A stretch of DNA of 64,000 nt from Catalinimonas niigatensis (GCF_030506285.1 NZ_CP119422.1:2108001-2172000), one strand, 5' to 3'. Positions 44,762-52,908 are shown, counted from the stretch's first letter. A program made the numbers and translations. Notes: generated by a model from the sequence alone, not told the origin.

Positions 44762-45343
44762 TTAAGAACGTTTTTTTCTTCTCAGTTCACTCACATATTC
44801 AGGGGTAAGGCCCAGAAAGGAGGCCAGCATATATTGCGGGACACGCTGCACAAACTCGGGATACTCTTCGCTGAAGTTGAAGAAAATCTCCTCTTTGGAA
44901 TAGTCAAAAAGATATTTGACCCGCATGATGGAAGTCCCGAAGGCAATCTGATATACATTTCTGAAGTAAGCTTCAAGGTTTGGAAAGCGTTCTAATAATT
45001 TATTCTGGCTGTGATAATCCAGACTCAGTACCTGGCTGGCTTCTACGGCCTGTATACAAAAGCCTGTGCTTTGCCGATGATGATAGGCCAGAAAATCAGC
45101 TATCCACCAGTTCTCAATCGCAAACTGAATGGTTTTCTCTACGCCCTTGTCATTGACATAATACATATGAAGGCAGCCTTTCAGCACAAAGTAACACTGA
45201 TTGCAGAGCGTGCCGGCTTCGGTCAGCTTATCTTTCTTGTCAGGTTCATGCACCTGGAAATACGACAATACCTCATCAAAGTGCTGTGCTTCAAAAGGGA
45301 TAAATTTGGTGATATGTTTGTACAATTGCTCCGTCATTGTCAA
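44762..45343 (-). CDS. Crp/Fnr-family transcription regulator
   Basis: 193 aa. An effector-binding beta-roll (about 20-120) has 'GTLCNQCYFVLKGCLHMYY', 'NDKGVEKTIQFAIENWWI'; the C-terminal part 'SFLGLTPEYVSELRRKKRS' is the recognition helix. As in other Bacteroidota Crp relatives the HTH is shortened. It is upstream of and co-directional with the AhpD-like and PfpI genes (gap of about 73 bases), which it may control. Compare the frameshifted homologue at 21340-21928. Confidence 0.88.
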   Translation of the reverse strand: MTMTEQLYKHITKFIPFEAQHFDEVLSYFQVHEPDKKDKLTEAGTLCNQCYFVLKGCLHMYYVNDKGVEKTIQFAIENWWIADFLAYHHRQSTGFCIQAVEASQVLSLDYHSQNKLLERFPNLEAYFRNVYQIAFGTSIMRVKYLFDYSKEEIFFNFSEEYPEFVQRVPQYMLASFLGLTPEYVSELRRKKRS

Positions 45344-45539
45344 TTCGGTTCTACCTATGGCTTGCTACTGAGATGCAGCAATGTCGTTTGTAATATAACA
45401 ATAGAATCTGCCTCTAAAGGAGAATTGATCTGTTTTGTGTGTTCATATCCAAGCCTATTGAAACATCCACTTGCATCAATCCCCAAAATGATGGTCAATC
45501 GTGTTTATCTACTCAATAAAACATCCGGCATACAAAAAG

Positions 45540-46073
45540 CTAATTTCCCTTCCTAGCAAGGCAACTGTACATATTACTGCGATTATAGATAGATGTGCGT
45601 TCTCCTAATTTCTTTACCTGCCTGAATCCGGCATCATAAAGCAGATCTTGCAGATGGAGAAAGTCAATGGGATAAGGCACCCAGGGATTGGCCCTCATGG
45701 TATCATATTCTACAATGATAAACTTACCTTCAGCGTTGAGTAATTTTTGCAATCGTGCCAGCAAGCTTACTTTGCCTTTTACATAATGCAGGGCATTGGC
45801 CATCAGGATGCCATCCAGGGGAGGCAACATCAATTCTTCTTTGTCAAAATCAGCCTGTATGAACTCTATATGTACCTTCTTTTCATCCGGGTGAATGATG
45901 TGCTGCTGATTTTTATCAACGGCATAAAGGGTACTACCGTCGGGTAAAAGCTGTGCCAGGGCTTTGGTAAAAGTGCCGTTGCCACAGCCCAGATCCGCCC
46001 AGGCCAAAGGCTCCTCCAGAGGGATAACCGCATCATGTATCAAATCTTTAGCATCGGCAATTTCCATAAGCAA
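45540..46073 (-). CDS. Class I SAM-dependent methyltransferase
   Basis: 177 aa. The SAM-binding motif I is 'WADLGCGNGTFTKALAQLL' near residues 26-44, then 'LYAVDKNQQHIIH' (acidic ribose-binding Asp), 'GILMANALHYVKGKVSLLA' (motif IV-like) and 'AEGKFIIVEYDTM'. It lacks a substrate-specific domain, so the acceptor is unknown. Monocistronic; divergent from the 219-aa orphan gene. Confidence 0.9.
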   Translation of the reverse strand: MLMEIADAKDLIHDAVIPLEEPLAWADLGCGNGTFTKALAQLLPDGSTLYAVDKNQQHIIHPDEKKVHIEFIQADFDKEELMLPPLDGILMANALHYVKGKVSLLARLQKLLNAEGKFIIVEYDTMRANPWVPYPIDFLHLQDLLYDAGFRQVKKLGERTSIYNRSNMYSCLARKGN

Positions 46074-46257
46074 CTTATTTTTTTCTGCTAAACCACTCTA
46101 AAAGTAATTAAAACCCCTTATCTTAAAAGGTATGATGCAGATAAAGAACATCTTGCACTTGATTTAAGTGTTGGGGGTAGTCAAAAGGTCAAGCCTCAAA
46201 ATAGCTGGGTAAACATGCTTTTCTGTTTTACAAACAATTACTTTTAACCTAAATACA

Positions 46258-46917
46258 ATGATAAAGAGTTTAAAAGTTGGTGCTACGCTAAGGTTCCCAT
46301 TTCCTATGTATGTTGCCCCTCCCTCAGCAGTGCATAATGAGACCCTTCACATGTCCAATGGATCAATGTTGATCACCTTACCCCAGAGAAGAGATCAGAC
46401 CTCTCAACTCATAAACAAGCGTGAATTATTTATTCCAAAAGTCAGAGAGGAAGTTAACCATCAGATTTCTTATACGCCCTATTCTGTGGGAGGTGTCTGC
46501 TATGTTCAAACCAATGGTATGGTAGTGAGTTCTGGTTTCTCAGGGTGTTTGATGGCTGTCTATTTGTTTAATAATCAACGAAGAGTGGCTCATGTGTATG
46601 CAGAGGCTGGTGCGCTGGTAGACTGCAAGCAATATTTTAGAAATTTGATGACCCAGGCTAATTACCAGTTTATCCAATACTTCAGGCCCTATACTGACCA
46701 TAAAGATGGACAATTTCAGGTGGATGTCATCAAGAGAGGCGTAAATTTAAACTACTATGGTGGTATTTTTGCAGCGCAGCAAGCCATTGTCACTTTTGGA
46801 TTTGTTAGCGCAACCAATCAATGTTATTCTGTTTCTGCAAGAAAAATTGATGATCAAAATTTTGATATTTTACGTGTTAGAAGAAGCTTTCCAAGTAGAA
46901 ATGTAAATACTATCTGA
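46258..46917 (+). CDS. Orphan protein with CNF1/BLF1/CheD-like deamidase motif (putative)
   Basis: 219 aa, no signal peptide, no close family recognised. The central part reads 'SYTPYSVGGVCYVQTNGMVV', then 'SSGFSGCLMAVYLFNNQRRV' and 'AHVYAEAG'. Cys97 in FSGC and His112 in VAHV are 15 residues apart. In the glutamine-deamidase superfamily the catalytic Cys sits in an (L)SGC motif and the His follows on the next strand (C866/H881 in CNF1, also 15 apart; C94/H106 in BLF1; a similar spacing in CheD). The flanking hydrophobic strands fit that fold. The role as a deamidase is inferred; it could instead be a toxin-like effector or an unrelated fold. It lies beside an IS110 element in A/T-rich DNA, between divergent methyltransferase and mobile DNA. 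Confidence 0.6.
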   Translation: MIKSLKVGATLRFPFPMYVAPPSAVHNETLHMSNGSMLITLPQRRDQTSQLINKRELFIPKVREEVNHQISYTPYSVGGVCYVQTNGMVVSSGFSGCLMAVYLFNNQRRVAHVYAEAGALVDCKQYFRNLMTQANYQFIQYFRPYTDHKDGQFQVDVIKRGVNLNYYGGIFAAQQAIVTFGFVSATNQCYSVSARKIDDQNFDILRVRRSFPSRNVNTI

Positions 46918-47256
46918 AGATTTCTTTGTCTATAAAATCTAATCCCTCCTCCACCTTGGTCTGCGTCTCCACCTAAAGTATATTCACAAATAAGTGTACC
47001 TTTACCAGATGCACCTATCAGATAAGCGATTATATCTTGTACTAGAAAAAATGACTGATCGTATTTGTGAAAAGCAGACACTTCTATGAGGAGACTATCC
47101 AATGCCAGAAAAGAGGAAATACAATCGCATCGGCGATCCGATTGGCAGATTCATTGGCAATGAGAGAGTGTGCATGGAAGTTTTAGAAGAACAACTCTAT
47201 GAGCAAGTGAGAAAGCAATGTCAATCTTCTCATTGTTTGCTCATAGAATCGGACCG
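46918..47256 (+). other. Accessory intergenic region with palindromes and a 54-codon frame
   Basis: Between the orphan gene and the IS110 right end. A 54-codon plus frame (47102-47266, 'MPEKRKYNRIGDPIGRFIGN' start) is cut by the insertion end and may be a fragment. The DNA contains related palindromes: about 47129-47142 (ATCGG..TCCGAT) and 47248-47260 (AATCGGaCCGATT), plus GAGCAA/TTGCTC and CAATG/CATTG arms in between. The second palindrome is the insertion flank and also matches the IS110 RNA. An overlapping minus frame (46854-47102) is not convincing. Confidence 0.4.
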
Positions 47257-47267
47257 ATTTCTATGAC

Positions 47268-48263
47268 TTATGCAAGCGAGTATCTATAATTTTTGTCATA
47301 TTTTCGGTTGTTTCTCACTACTGCAAATATGCGTAAGACCAGTTTGTTTCTCACAGCATTAATCACTGACATTCTGTTCTTACCCTGTAATACTTTTCGC
47401 TGGTAGTACTTCTTTAGTTCTTCACAATGATTGATAGCCGACAGAGCAGACATGTGAAGAAGCGTTTTGACTGTTTTATTGGCTAAATGGGATACTCGGT
47501 CTTTACCCCTGATACTAGTGCCTGATCGATATTGAAAGGGAACTACCCCGGCATAACAAGCATATTTTTTAGGGTCAGTAAAGTCTTTGAACTCATTGGT
47601 GGTAACAAGTATTTCTCTGGCTGTTACCGCCCCAATTCCTTCTACGCTGGTAACTAGATTGAATAGTCGATTGAGTTCTTCGTCCGATCGGATCAGTTCC
47701 TCTAGTTGCTTGTTCACTGCGGTGAGATCTTTTTCTAATCCCTTTAGGGAGTGCTGACAGCACAACTGCATTTTCTTCTGTAGGGTTTTAGTGAGAAATC
47801 GTTTACCCTCTTGTAGAGAAGATTTGAGTTGTTTTTTAGCGTTGATGAGTCGGGTGCGTAGTGCAGTGAGTGATTTGAGATCTTTGATTACTTGGCGCGC
47901 AGGTTGCCAAAGCTTTGCATTATCTTGGTTTCTATAGGCATAAAAAGCGATACGTTCAGCATCTATCTTATCACTCTTACCACGTTGCATTCCAGCAGAA
48001 TGTTTGATACGCAAAGCTGACTCAAGCCAGATAGAAGACTGCTTCTCTGAGAGATAGTCGAGCAAGGGGTAGTTGTAGATACCTGTATGCTCCATACAAA
48101 ATAGGCTTTCCTCTAGCGCACAACCAGACTGTCTTACGAAGCTTTCAACTCCTTTGTTATTGTTCTCTGTCTGTAAGCGCAGTATTACCTTCCCGGCACT
48201 TATCAGACAAAAATCCAGCGTACTTTTTGAGACATCAATACCAATAAAGTGTTTGAAATTCAT
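47268..48263 (-). CDS. IS110-family transposase/recombinase
   Basis: 331 aa from the ATG at 48263 (a longer frame would run into the RNA leader). N-terminal RuvC-like DEDD domain: D10 in 'FIGIDVSKSTLDF', E58 in 'CMEHTGIYNYPLL', D98 and D101 in 'GKSDKIDAERIAFYAY'. A coiled region (about 120-200) leads to the Transposase_20 domain: 'LVTSVEGIGAVTAREILVTT', 'KKYACYAGVVPFQYRSGTS' with the expected Ser nucleophile near 247-250, and 'LANKTVKTLLHMSALSAI'. All catalytic residues are present, so the element looks active. RNA-guided recombination is known for this family; here it is supported by the upstream RNA candidate. Confidence 0.95.
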   Translation of the reverse strand: MNFKHFIGIDVSKSTLDFCLISAGKVILRLQTENNNKGVESFVRQSGCALEESLFCMEHTGIYNYPLLDYLSEKQSSIWLESALRIKHSAGMQRGKSDKIDAERIAFYAYRNQDNAKLWQPARQVIKDLKSLTALRTRLINAKKQLKSSLQEGKRFLTKTLQKKMQLCCQHSLKGLEKDLTAVNKQLEELIRSDEELNRLFNLVTSVEGIGAVTAREILVTTNEFKDFTDPKKYACYAGVVPFQYRSGTSIRGKDRVSHLANKTVKTLLHMSALSAINHCEELKKYYQRKVLQGKNRMSVINAVRNKLVLRIFAVVRNNRKYDKNYRYSLA

Positions 48264-48302
48264 AGTTTTGGATTTGACAGTTTTACATGTAGAGTCAATA
48301 AA

Positions 48303-48502
48303 CTTGTCCACCTTCAATACCTTGCTAATAGGTCTGGAACCTAAATTTCTATTTGAAGCCGAAGGACAAGCAATCCAGCAGAGAATTAAATCGGTCCATA
48401 GGTCTTCATCCTGGCCGAGACGATAAAGTGCCCCTGCTGGTATTGGCTCTTCTTGAGTGTGCAAATATGCATAACTCTATCGAGTTACACACATTCGCAC
48501 AC
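48303..48502 (-). ncRNA. Candidate bridge RNA of the IS110 element
   Basis: On the minus strand, in order: (1) a 21-bp hairpin with a GATA tetraloop (48457-48502), whose four G-U pairs are A-C mismatches on the other strand; (2) a loop closed by CCAGCAG/CTGCTGG (48434-48440 with 48375-48381), prolonged by AGCCAAT/ATTGCT; (3) a loop closed by CTTGTCC/GGACAAG (48364-48370 with 48303-48309), with CTTCAA/TTGAAG (48353-48358 with 48312-48317) and a small TAGGT/ACCTA hairpin inside. This is the 5' stem plus target loop plus donor loop layout. The target loop contains GGACCGATTT (48388-48397), complementary to the flank at 47251-47260; the donor loop contains ATAGAAAT (48345-48352), identical to the right end at 47257-47264. 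Both match in the orientation expected of guides. Confidence 0.7.
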
Positions 48503-49290
48503 TTTAGTAGCAACAACTGCTTTCTTAGAATTTTACTACCCTACAAACCTAAAGGCCGATGCGGACACCTCAAAGATAGGCTTCAGTTTGGAGCGCTCTG
48601 TCCAAGGCTTAGGCAAGATTGATAAGGAGCTTATCCAGGGTTTCTATATTCACCCTGTCCTTTGTATGGATGCGATACATTATGAATGTTATGGTATAGC
48701 CAGTGTGTAATTTATCAACCGACCTTGGAGTGAACAAGTACTGAGCCGACAAGCGATACGTGCTGCAAGGAGCAAAACAGCTTTTAAGGAAGAGTATCTC
48801 AGGCTGAGCAGTATAGCAAAAGCGCTTCCTCAGTGTGAGCATGTAGCCAGCTAGACATGACAAAACAGGACAGAAGGTTAACTGTGTCTTTGATGACCAG
48901 CAACAGGTGTGTCTTATTGTATTAAACAAGCAAGTAGTGGGTAAAACAGAAAAGCTGTAGAACCCTCATAACCCTGACAGCTTGGCTTTTGCCTGCTGGT
49001 TGATCTCAAAACTAGCAGGTTGGAGCGGATACAAAAGCCAAAGGCCACCCAGACCTATTGATTTGCTAGTAGGGTTATAAAGATTTAATGAAAGATATCA
49101 AGGCTATATTCTGGCCAAAAGCTTTTATACTTAAATGTGTATAAACTTTAGGTATCCTCATAGACCTTTTGCAAGCAGATTGTTTAAGAGATAAGATGGC
49201 GGCTTATCGGAGGACAAACCTTGGGAATGATAATAAGCAAGTTAGTTAGGAGGCTTTTGGGAGAGCGCTCTTAACAATCAGTAGGGCAGT
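48503..49290. other. Degenerate intergenic region between IS110 and the DUF4249 terminator
   Basis: No intact gene is supported. A plus frame ending at a TAA at 48708-48710 has a natural-looking stretch ('FSLERSVQGLGKIDKELIQ', 'GFYIHPVLCMDAIHYECYG') without a credible start and may be a gene remnant cut by the insertion. Other frames are noise. The nested hairpin at 48968-49078 is listed separately. 49081-49290 shows nothing. Confidence 0.4.
48968..49078 (+). ncRNA. Structured RNA-like element of unknown identity
   Basis: Three nested helices: 8 bp 48968-48975 with 49071-49078; 10 bp 48982-48991 with 49032-49041; 10 bp 48992-49001 with 49010-49019 around an 8-base loop. The only non-Watson-Crick pair is a G-U on the plus strand, which favours a plus-strand transcript. 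A 12-base internal bulge (49020-49031) interrupts one side. It is not a tRNA, group II intron domain V or a known riboswitch that I can recognise. It could be the RNA of a decayed mobile element. Confidence 0.45.
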
Positions 49291-49327
49291 ACAATAAATG
49301 CCGGACCATCAGCCCGGCATTTATTGT
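49291..49327 (-). terminator. Terminator of the DUF4249/TonB receptor pair
   Basis: A perfect 14-bp inverted repeat (49291-49304 with 49314-49327) with a nine-base loop, located 27 bases beyond the stop of the DUF4249 gene on the minus strand. The arms end in TTTATTGT rather than a long T-tract. Being symmetric, it could stop either strand. Confidence 0.7.
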
Positions 49328-49353
49328 ATATCCATAACCATATTCAGTGTTAC

Positions 49354-50193
49354 TTATTCTCCTACTACAATAGTTGTCCTGTCAAGGGCGGAGACCTGGA
49401 AGAGGCCCAGGCCTAAGCCATCATTACTAATGACATTGGTGCGTGGGTTGGCTGGAGAAGGGCCGTACATGCCGCCATCGCCATTCAGAATGTTGTCCAG
49501 ATCATTGTAGAACAGAAAAGCATCCCGGCTGATGCGGTACATTTCAAAGGTAGCCTCATCCCCCTCACGGTACAGTTCTGGTGATTCCAAACCATTGATG
49601 TAGCCGGAGATCAGTTCGTCATCGGCATAGAAAACACCTGTGTTGGAATCAAAGTTTTGGATGGAATCATTGCGGAAGAATTTGAACAGATAGTAATCTT
49701 TGGTCTCGGCTGGCTCTCGGGCATAGATGCGTATGCGGTAATACAACCCTTCTTCCTCAGGATCATCCTGTGCCCTCTCGTCAATATCCCATACCAGGCT
49801 GTCAATGGAAGCTAAGGGAGCCATTTCTTCTTCAGCAGACAATGTCTCTCCATCAGGAAGCACAATTTGCAGGCTGTAGGTATTGCCGGGCTTACCTTCA
49901 AAGTTTGCAGTATATAAACCTGCTTCAGTCTCACTTTCTAGATACTGATAGGTATTCCCTTCGTTGTCGCTTACTTCTACTTCGGCTCCGCTTACACCGG
50001 GAGTCTTGCCTTCGGTATAGAAATCCACCGAGCGGGTAAGCTTCACATAGTGATCGCTAAGCTGATCGGTGATCAGTGCATCTACCACGTATTGAGGAGG
50101 AGTCTGCTTCAGATCCAGCTCTATGGGTTCGTCACAACTAAAGAAAGCTGTTGCACTAAAGCTGAGTAATATGAGTTTGATAATCGTTTTCAT
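49354..50193 (-). CDS. DUF4249 family lipoprotein
   Basis: 279 aa with a lipobox (C20 in 'SATAFFSCDEPIEL'). The DUF4249 hallmarks are 'YVVDALITDQLSDHYVKLTR' near residue 35, 'GVSGAEVEVSDNEGNTY' and 'TYSLQIVLPDGETLSAEEEM'. In Bacteroidota this family is almost always the partner of a TonB-dependent receptor, as here: it starts 23 bases after the receptor's stop. It probably sits at the outer leaflet or periplasmic face and helps capture substrate, in the manner of SusD-type partners, but this is by analogy. Confidence 0.93.
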   Translation of the reverse strand: MKTIIKLILLSFSATAFFSCDEPIELDLKQTPPQYVVDALITDQLSDHYVKLTRSVDFYTEGKTPGVSGAEVEVSDNEGNTYQYLESETEAGLYTANFEGKPGNTYSLQIVLPDGETLSAEEEMAPLASIDSLVWDIDERAQDDPEEEGLYYRIRIYAREPAETKDYYLFKFFRNDSIQNFDSNTGVFYADDELISGYINGLESPELYREGDEATFEMYRISRDAFLFYNDLDNILNGDGGMYGPSPANPRTNVISNDGLGLGLFQVSALDRTTIVVGE

Positions 50194-50216
50194 CTTCTTA
50201 TTTCTTGAGCTGAGGT

Positions 50217-52601
50217 TTAGAAAGTTATTCTATAGGTGATGGAAGGGAGTATGGGAAAAAGGTAGACCATTCTGGCTTCCTTCTTATCCGGGTCTATGAC
50301 ATTCCCATCTTCGTCCTGTATGGCCTGGGTATAGATGGTAAAGGGGTTTCTGCGGTTGTAAGCATTGTAGATGGCAAAATTCCAGGAGGTCTTCCAGCGA
50401 CGATTCGCATTTCTGCGCGGCTCATAGTTGGCTGACAGGTCCAGACGATGAAAGTCGGGCAAACGATAGGAGTTGCGATCAGAAAACAGGTCTACATTGT
50501 AGTCATCAAATACATAGCGCCCAACAGGCAGCGTAAAGGGTCTTCCGGTAGAGTAGGTAAACGTTCCTCCTATGGACCACTGATCATTTACTCCATAATT
50601 AGCCATGATGTTGGCAACATGGCGACGGTCATAATTGGCCGCAAAGACCTGATCCCGGTTTACCCCCGGTATGCTTAGTTCTGTTTTAGACAAGGTATAA
50701 CTGGCAAATCCGGTGATGCGTCCTTTGTTCTTTTGCAGAAAAAGCTCCATTCCGTAAGATTCACCTTCACCCTGACGGTATTCTACCGGAGCATCCTGGT
50801 TCAACAGCAGGTTGGCGTTGTCGGCAAAATCGGTCACATCCTGCATTTTCTTGTAGTAGGTCTCCACCGAGAAAGCATACATATTGTCGTTGAAGTTCTG
50901 AAAATATCCCAAAGCCAGCTGATCAGCAATCTGGGGGTCCAGATAAGGAGAGCTGGGTGTCCAGGTGTTGAAGGGCACCGGAACGGTAGAGTTAGACATC
51001 AGATGGACGTACTGTACCATGCGGTTGTAAGAGAGCTTGAGGGAATTCTCTTTGCCCAGTAGATACCTGGCACTGAAACGAGGCTCCAGATTGGCAAATG
51101 TCTTGATCGGCTTCATACTACCATAATAGGTGGAGTCCGTGATGCGCACATTGACATTGTCAGGCAGGCCCTGATCGTTTTTGGCATATTCGTAGATCGT
51201 TGTTTCTCCTACATTCTGGAAGACCGACAGCCTCAGGCCATAGAGTAAGGACAACCTTTGGGTAAGCTGCTGCTCATTGCTGAGATACAAAGCGTAATCC
51301 ATCGCATACATCTTATCCATTTCTACATTGCCAAAATAAGATTCTTCGCTTCCCGGCTTTACCGTTCCCGGAGAAAAGCGGCGGTAAGACGCCTGCAATC
51401 CAAAGCTCAACACGTTTTTAGGATTGACGAAGTAGTTGAAATCCTGCTTCAGCGAAAACTCCTGCAGGTTGGCACTCCAGTCAAACTCAGCAGCAGACTG
51501 CTCACTTGCCAGGGTATAGTCAAAGTTGCTGGCAATGAGGGTGGTGTTGGAGAAAAGCTTTTCGTTGAAAAGGTGGTTCCAGCGGAAAGTCCCAGTCTTG
51601 TTGCCCCAGTTAAACCCAAAGATGTTGCTGAAATTAAAAGCATCTCTACCGGCGTAAGCGGCCAGAAAGAAACGGTTTTTATTATCGGGCTTCCAGTTCA
51701 CTTTTGCATTGATGTCATAAAAATATACCTGGTTCTCACTGAGGTCTTCATCAGGGGACATTTTCAGAAACACGTCCGCATAAGAACGGCGGGCCGACAG
51801 CAGAAAGGAGCTGTTTTCATTGGCAATCGGCCCTTCCAGCATTACTTTGCTGGCCAGCAGACCAATACTACCGGAACCGGAAAGCTGCTGGTTGTTGCCA
51901 TCTTTGGTACGTACTTCCAGTATGGAAGACAGGCGACCGCCAAACTGAGCAGGAATACCCCCTTTATACAGCTCCGAATCTTTGATCACATCGGCATTAA
52001 AGACGGAGAACAGACCGAAAAAGTGAGAAGGGTCGTAGATGGGTGCTTCGTCAATCAGGATCAGGTTCTGATCGGCCCCGCCACCTCTCACAAAATAGCC
52101 GGAGGTACCCTCACCGGCAGAGATCACGCCGGGCATCATCTGCACGGTCTTGATGATATCAGGCTCACCAAAGAGCGCCGGTGTTTTCTTCACCAGGTCC
52201 ACCGGAATGTCATTGCGGCTCATCTCAATACGCTCCACGTTCTTAAACTCATCGGCCCGCTCTTCAGAGATGATCACCTCCTGCATTTCTGTGACAGAAG
52301 GGTCCAGGGAAATGTTTAATTCCTGATTGCTATTGAGATCCACTGTTTCAGTCAATGTCTGAAAGCCTACATAGCTGAATTCTACCTCATATGTAGCAGG
52401 AGGCAAACTGAGGGCATAAAATCCGTATACGTTGGTCACTACACCTGCACCTTTTTCTTTCACCAGTACGGTGACACCAATCAGTTCTTCACCGTTGGTT
52501 ACGTCTTTGATATAGCCATTCAAGGTAAATTTTTGCTGGGCCTGTAAGGTTTGGTAAAATCCCGTCAACAGTATCATTGACAGAAAGACTAATTTTTTCA
52601 T
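50217..52601 (-). CDS. TonB-dependent receptor paired with DUF4249 lipoprotein
   Basis: 794 aa. Signal peptide ends about 'YQTLQAQ' (residue 22). An N-terminal carboxypeptidase-like regulatory domain (about 25-110: 'TLNGYIKDVTNGEELIGVTV', 'YEVEFSYVGFQT') precedes the plug ('ALFGEPDIIKTVQMMPGVIS', 'YFVRGGGADQNLILIDEAPI') and a beta-barrel that ends 'YLFPILPSITYRITF'. This 'FhuE/outer membrane beta-barrel with Arg-Gly-Gly plug' layout is common for DUF4249-coupled receptors. Substrate unknown. A putative promoter lies at 52624-52652. Confidence 0.94.
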   Translation of the reverse strand: MKKLVFLSMILLTGFYQTLQAQQKFTLNGYIKDVTNGEELIGVTVLVKEKGAGVVTNVYGFYALSLPPATYEVEFSYVGFQTLTETVDLNSNQELNISLDPSVTEMQEVIISEERADEFKNVERIEMSRNDIPVDLVKKTPALFGEPDIIKTVQMMPGVISAGEGTSGYFVRGGGADQNLILIDEAPIYDPSHFFGLFSVFNADVIKDSELYKGGIPAQFGGRLSSILEVRTKDGNNQQLSGSGSIGLLASKVMLEGPIANENSSFLLSARRSYADVFLKMSPDEDLSENQVYFYDINAKVNWKPDNKNRFFLAAYAGRDAFNFSNIFGFNWGNKTGTFRWNHLFNEKLFSNTTLIASNFDYTLASEQSAAEFDWSANLQEFSLKQDFNYFVNPKNVLSFGLQASYRRFSPGTVKPGSEESYFGNVEMDKMYAMDYALYLSNEQQLTQRLSLLYGLRLSVFQNVGETTIYEYAKNDQGLPDNVNVRITDSTYYGSMKPIKTFANLEPRFSARYLLGKENSLKLSYNRMVQYVHLMSNSTVPVPFNTWTPSSPYLDPQIADQLALGYFQNFNDNMYAFSVETYYKKMQDVTDFADNANLLLNQDAPVEYRQGEGESYGMELFLQKNKGRITGFASYTLSKTELSIPGVNRDQVFAANYDRRHVANIMANYGVNDQWSIGGTFTYSTGRPFTLPVGRYVFDDYNVDLFSDRNSYRLPDFHRLDLSANYEPRRNANRRWKTSWNFAIYNAYNRRNPFTIYTQAIQDEDGNVIDPDKKEARMVYLFPILPSITYRITF

Positions 52602-52623
52602 GGGGTTTGGGTTAATAAAGCTT

Positions 52624-52652
52624 CAAAATTATTGGTGTTACGCTTCTGAAAA
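52624..52652 (-). promoter_or_regulatory. Putative Bacteroidota-type promoter of the receptor operon
   Basis: On the minus strand TAATTTTG (52624-52631) matches the TAnnTTTG -7 consensus exactly; TTTT, one base from the TTTG -33 consensus, lies 17 bases upstream. The start codon follows 22 bases after the -7 box, giving a short leader. Confidence 0.4.
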
Positions 52653-52908
52653 GCTTTCGGCATTTTCAGCTTTTGTTTGTTATGAAGCAGAATTGGGTTA
52701 ACGTTGCTTCATTCTTTTGTTTGTTTCTATAGCTAATACAGGCAAGGCATCTTCTACCCTACCTTCCTGTCGGTTTTTTCTAAAGTTTTTTTCTGATTTG
52801 CTTCATCCCTTTATTCAGACCATTCACACTGGCCTTTGACCAATTCACCCAGAAAAAAAATACCCGTAGTTTCCTGCTTGTTTATCTTAGTTGTATATCT
52901 ACTCAACC

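Larger units (their letters stand above)
47257..48502 (-). mobile_element. IS110-family element (right end near 47257, left end at or beyond 48502)
   Basis: Contains one recombinase gene (47268-48263) preceded, on the same strand, by a structured non-coding leader of about 240 bases, as in the IS110 group, whose bridge RNA is encoded upstream of the recombinase. The right end is placed at 47257-47264 because the loop sequence ATAGAAAT of the RNA recurs there and a 10-base loop segment overlaps into the flank. The left end is not fixed; it must lie upstream of the 5' stem-loop at 48502. No terminal inverted repeats or target duplication are expected for this family. Confidence 0.8.

Noticed and set aside
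46854-47102. Minus-strand frame with a Gly-rich segment (GGDADQGGGGIRF)
   Set aside because: Starts at TTG, overlaps the 3' end of the orphan gene, and has no leader or family support; treated as noise.
48264-48464. N-terminal extension of the IS110 recombinase frame
   Set aside because: It covers the structured RNA leader and has no homology to recombinase N-termini, which begin with the GIDVSK strand.
47257-48502. Terminal inverted repeats or target-site duplication for the IS110 copy
   Set aside because: None found, and none expected for this family.
48609-48929. Minus-strand 106-codon frame
   Set aside because: Cys-rich, compositionally odd and without any domain; overlaps the opposite-strand remnant.
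48968-49078. Group II intron domain V or tRNA in the nested hairpin
   Set aside because: No AGC triad/bulge of domain V, no reverse transcriptase gene, and no cloverleaf or T-loop sequence.
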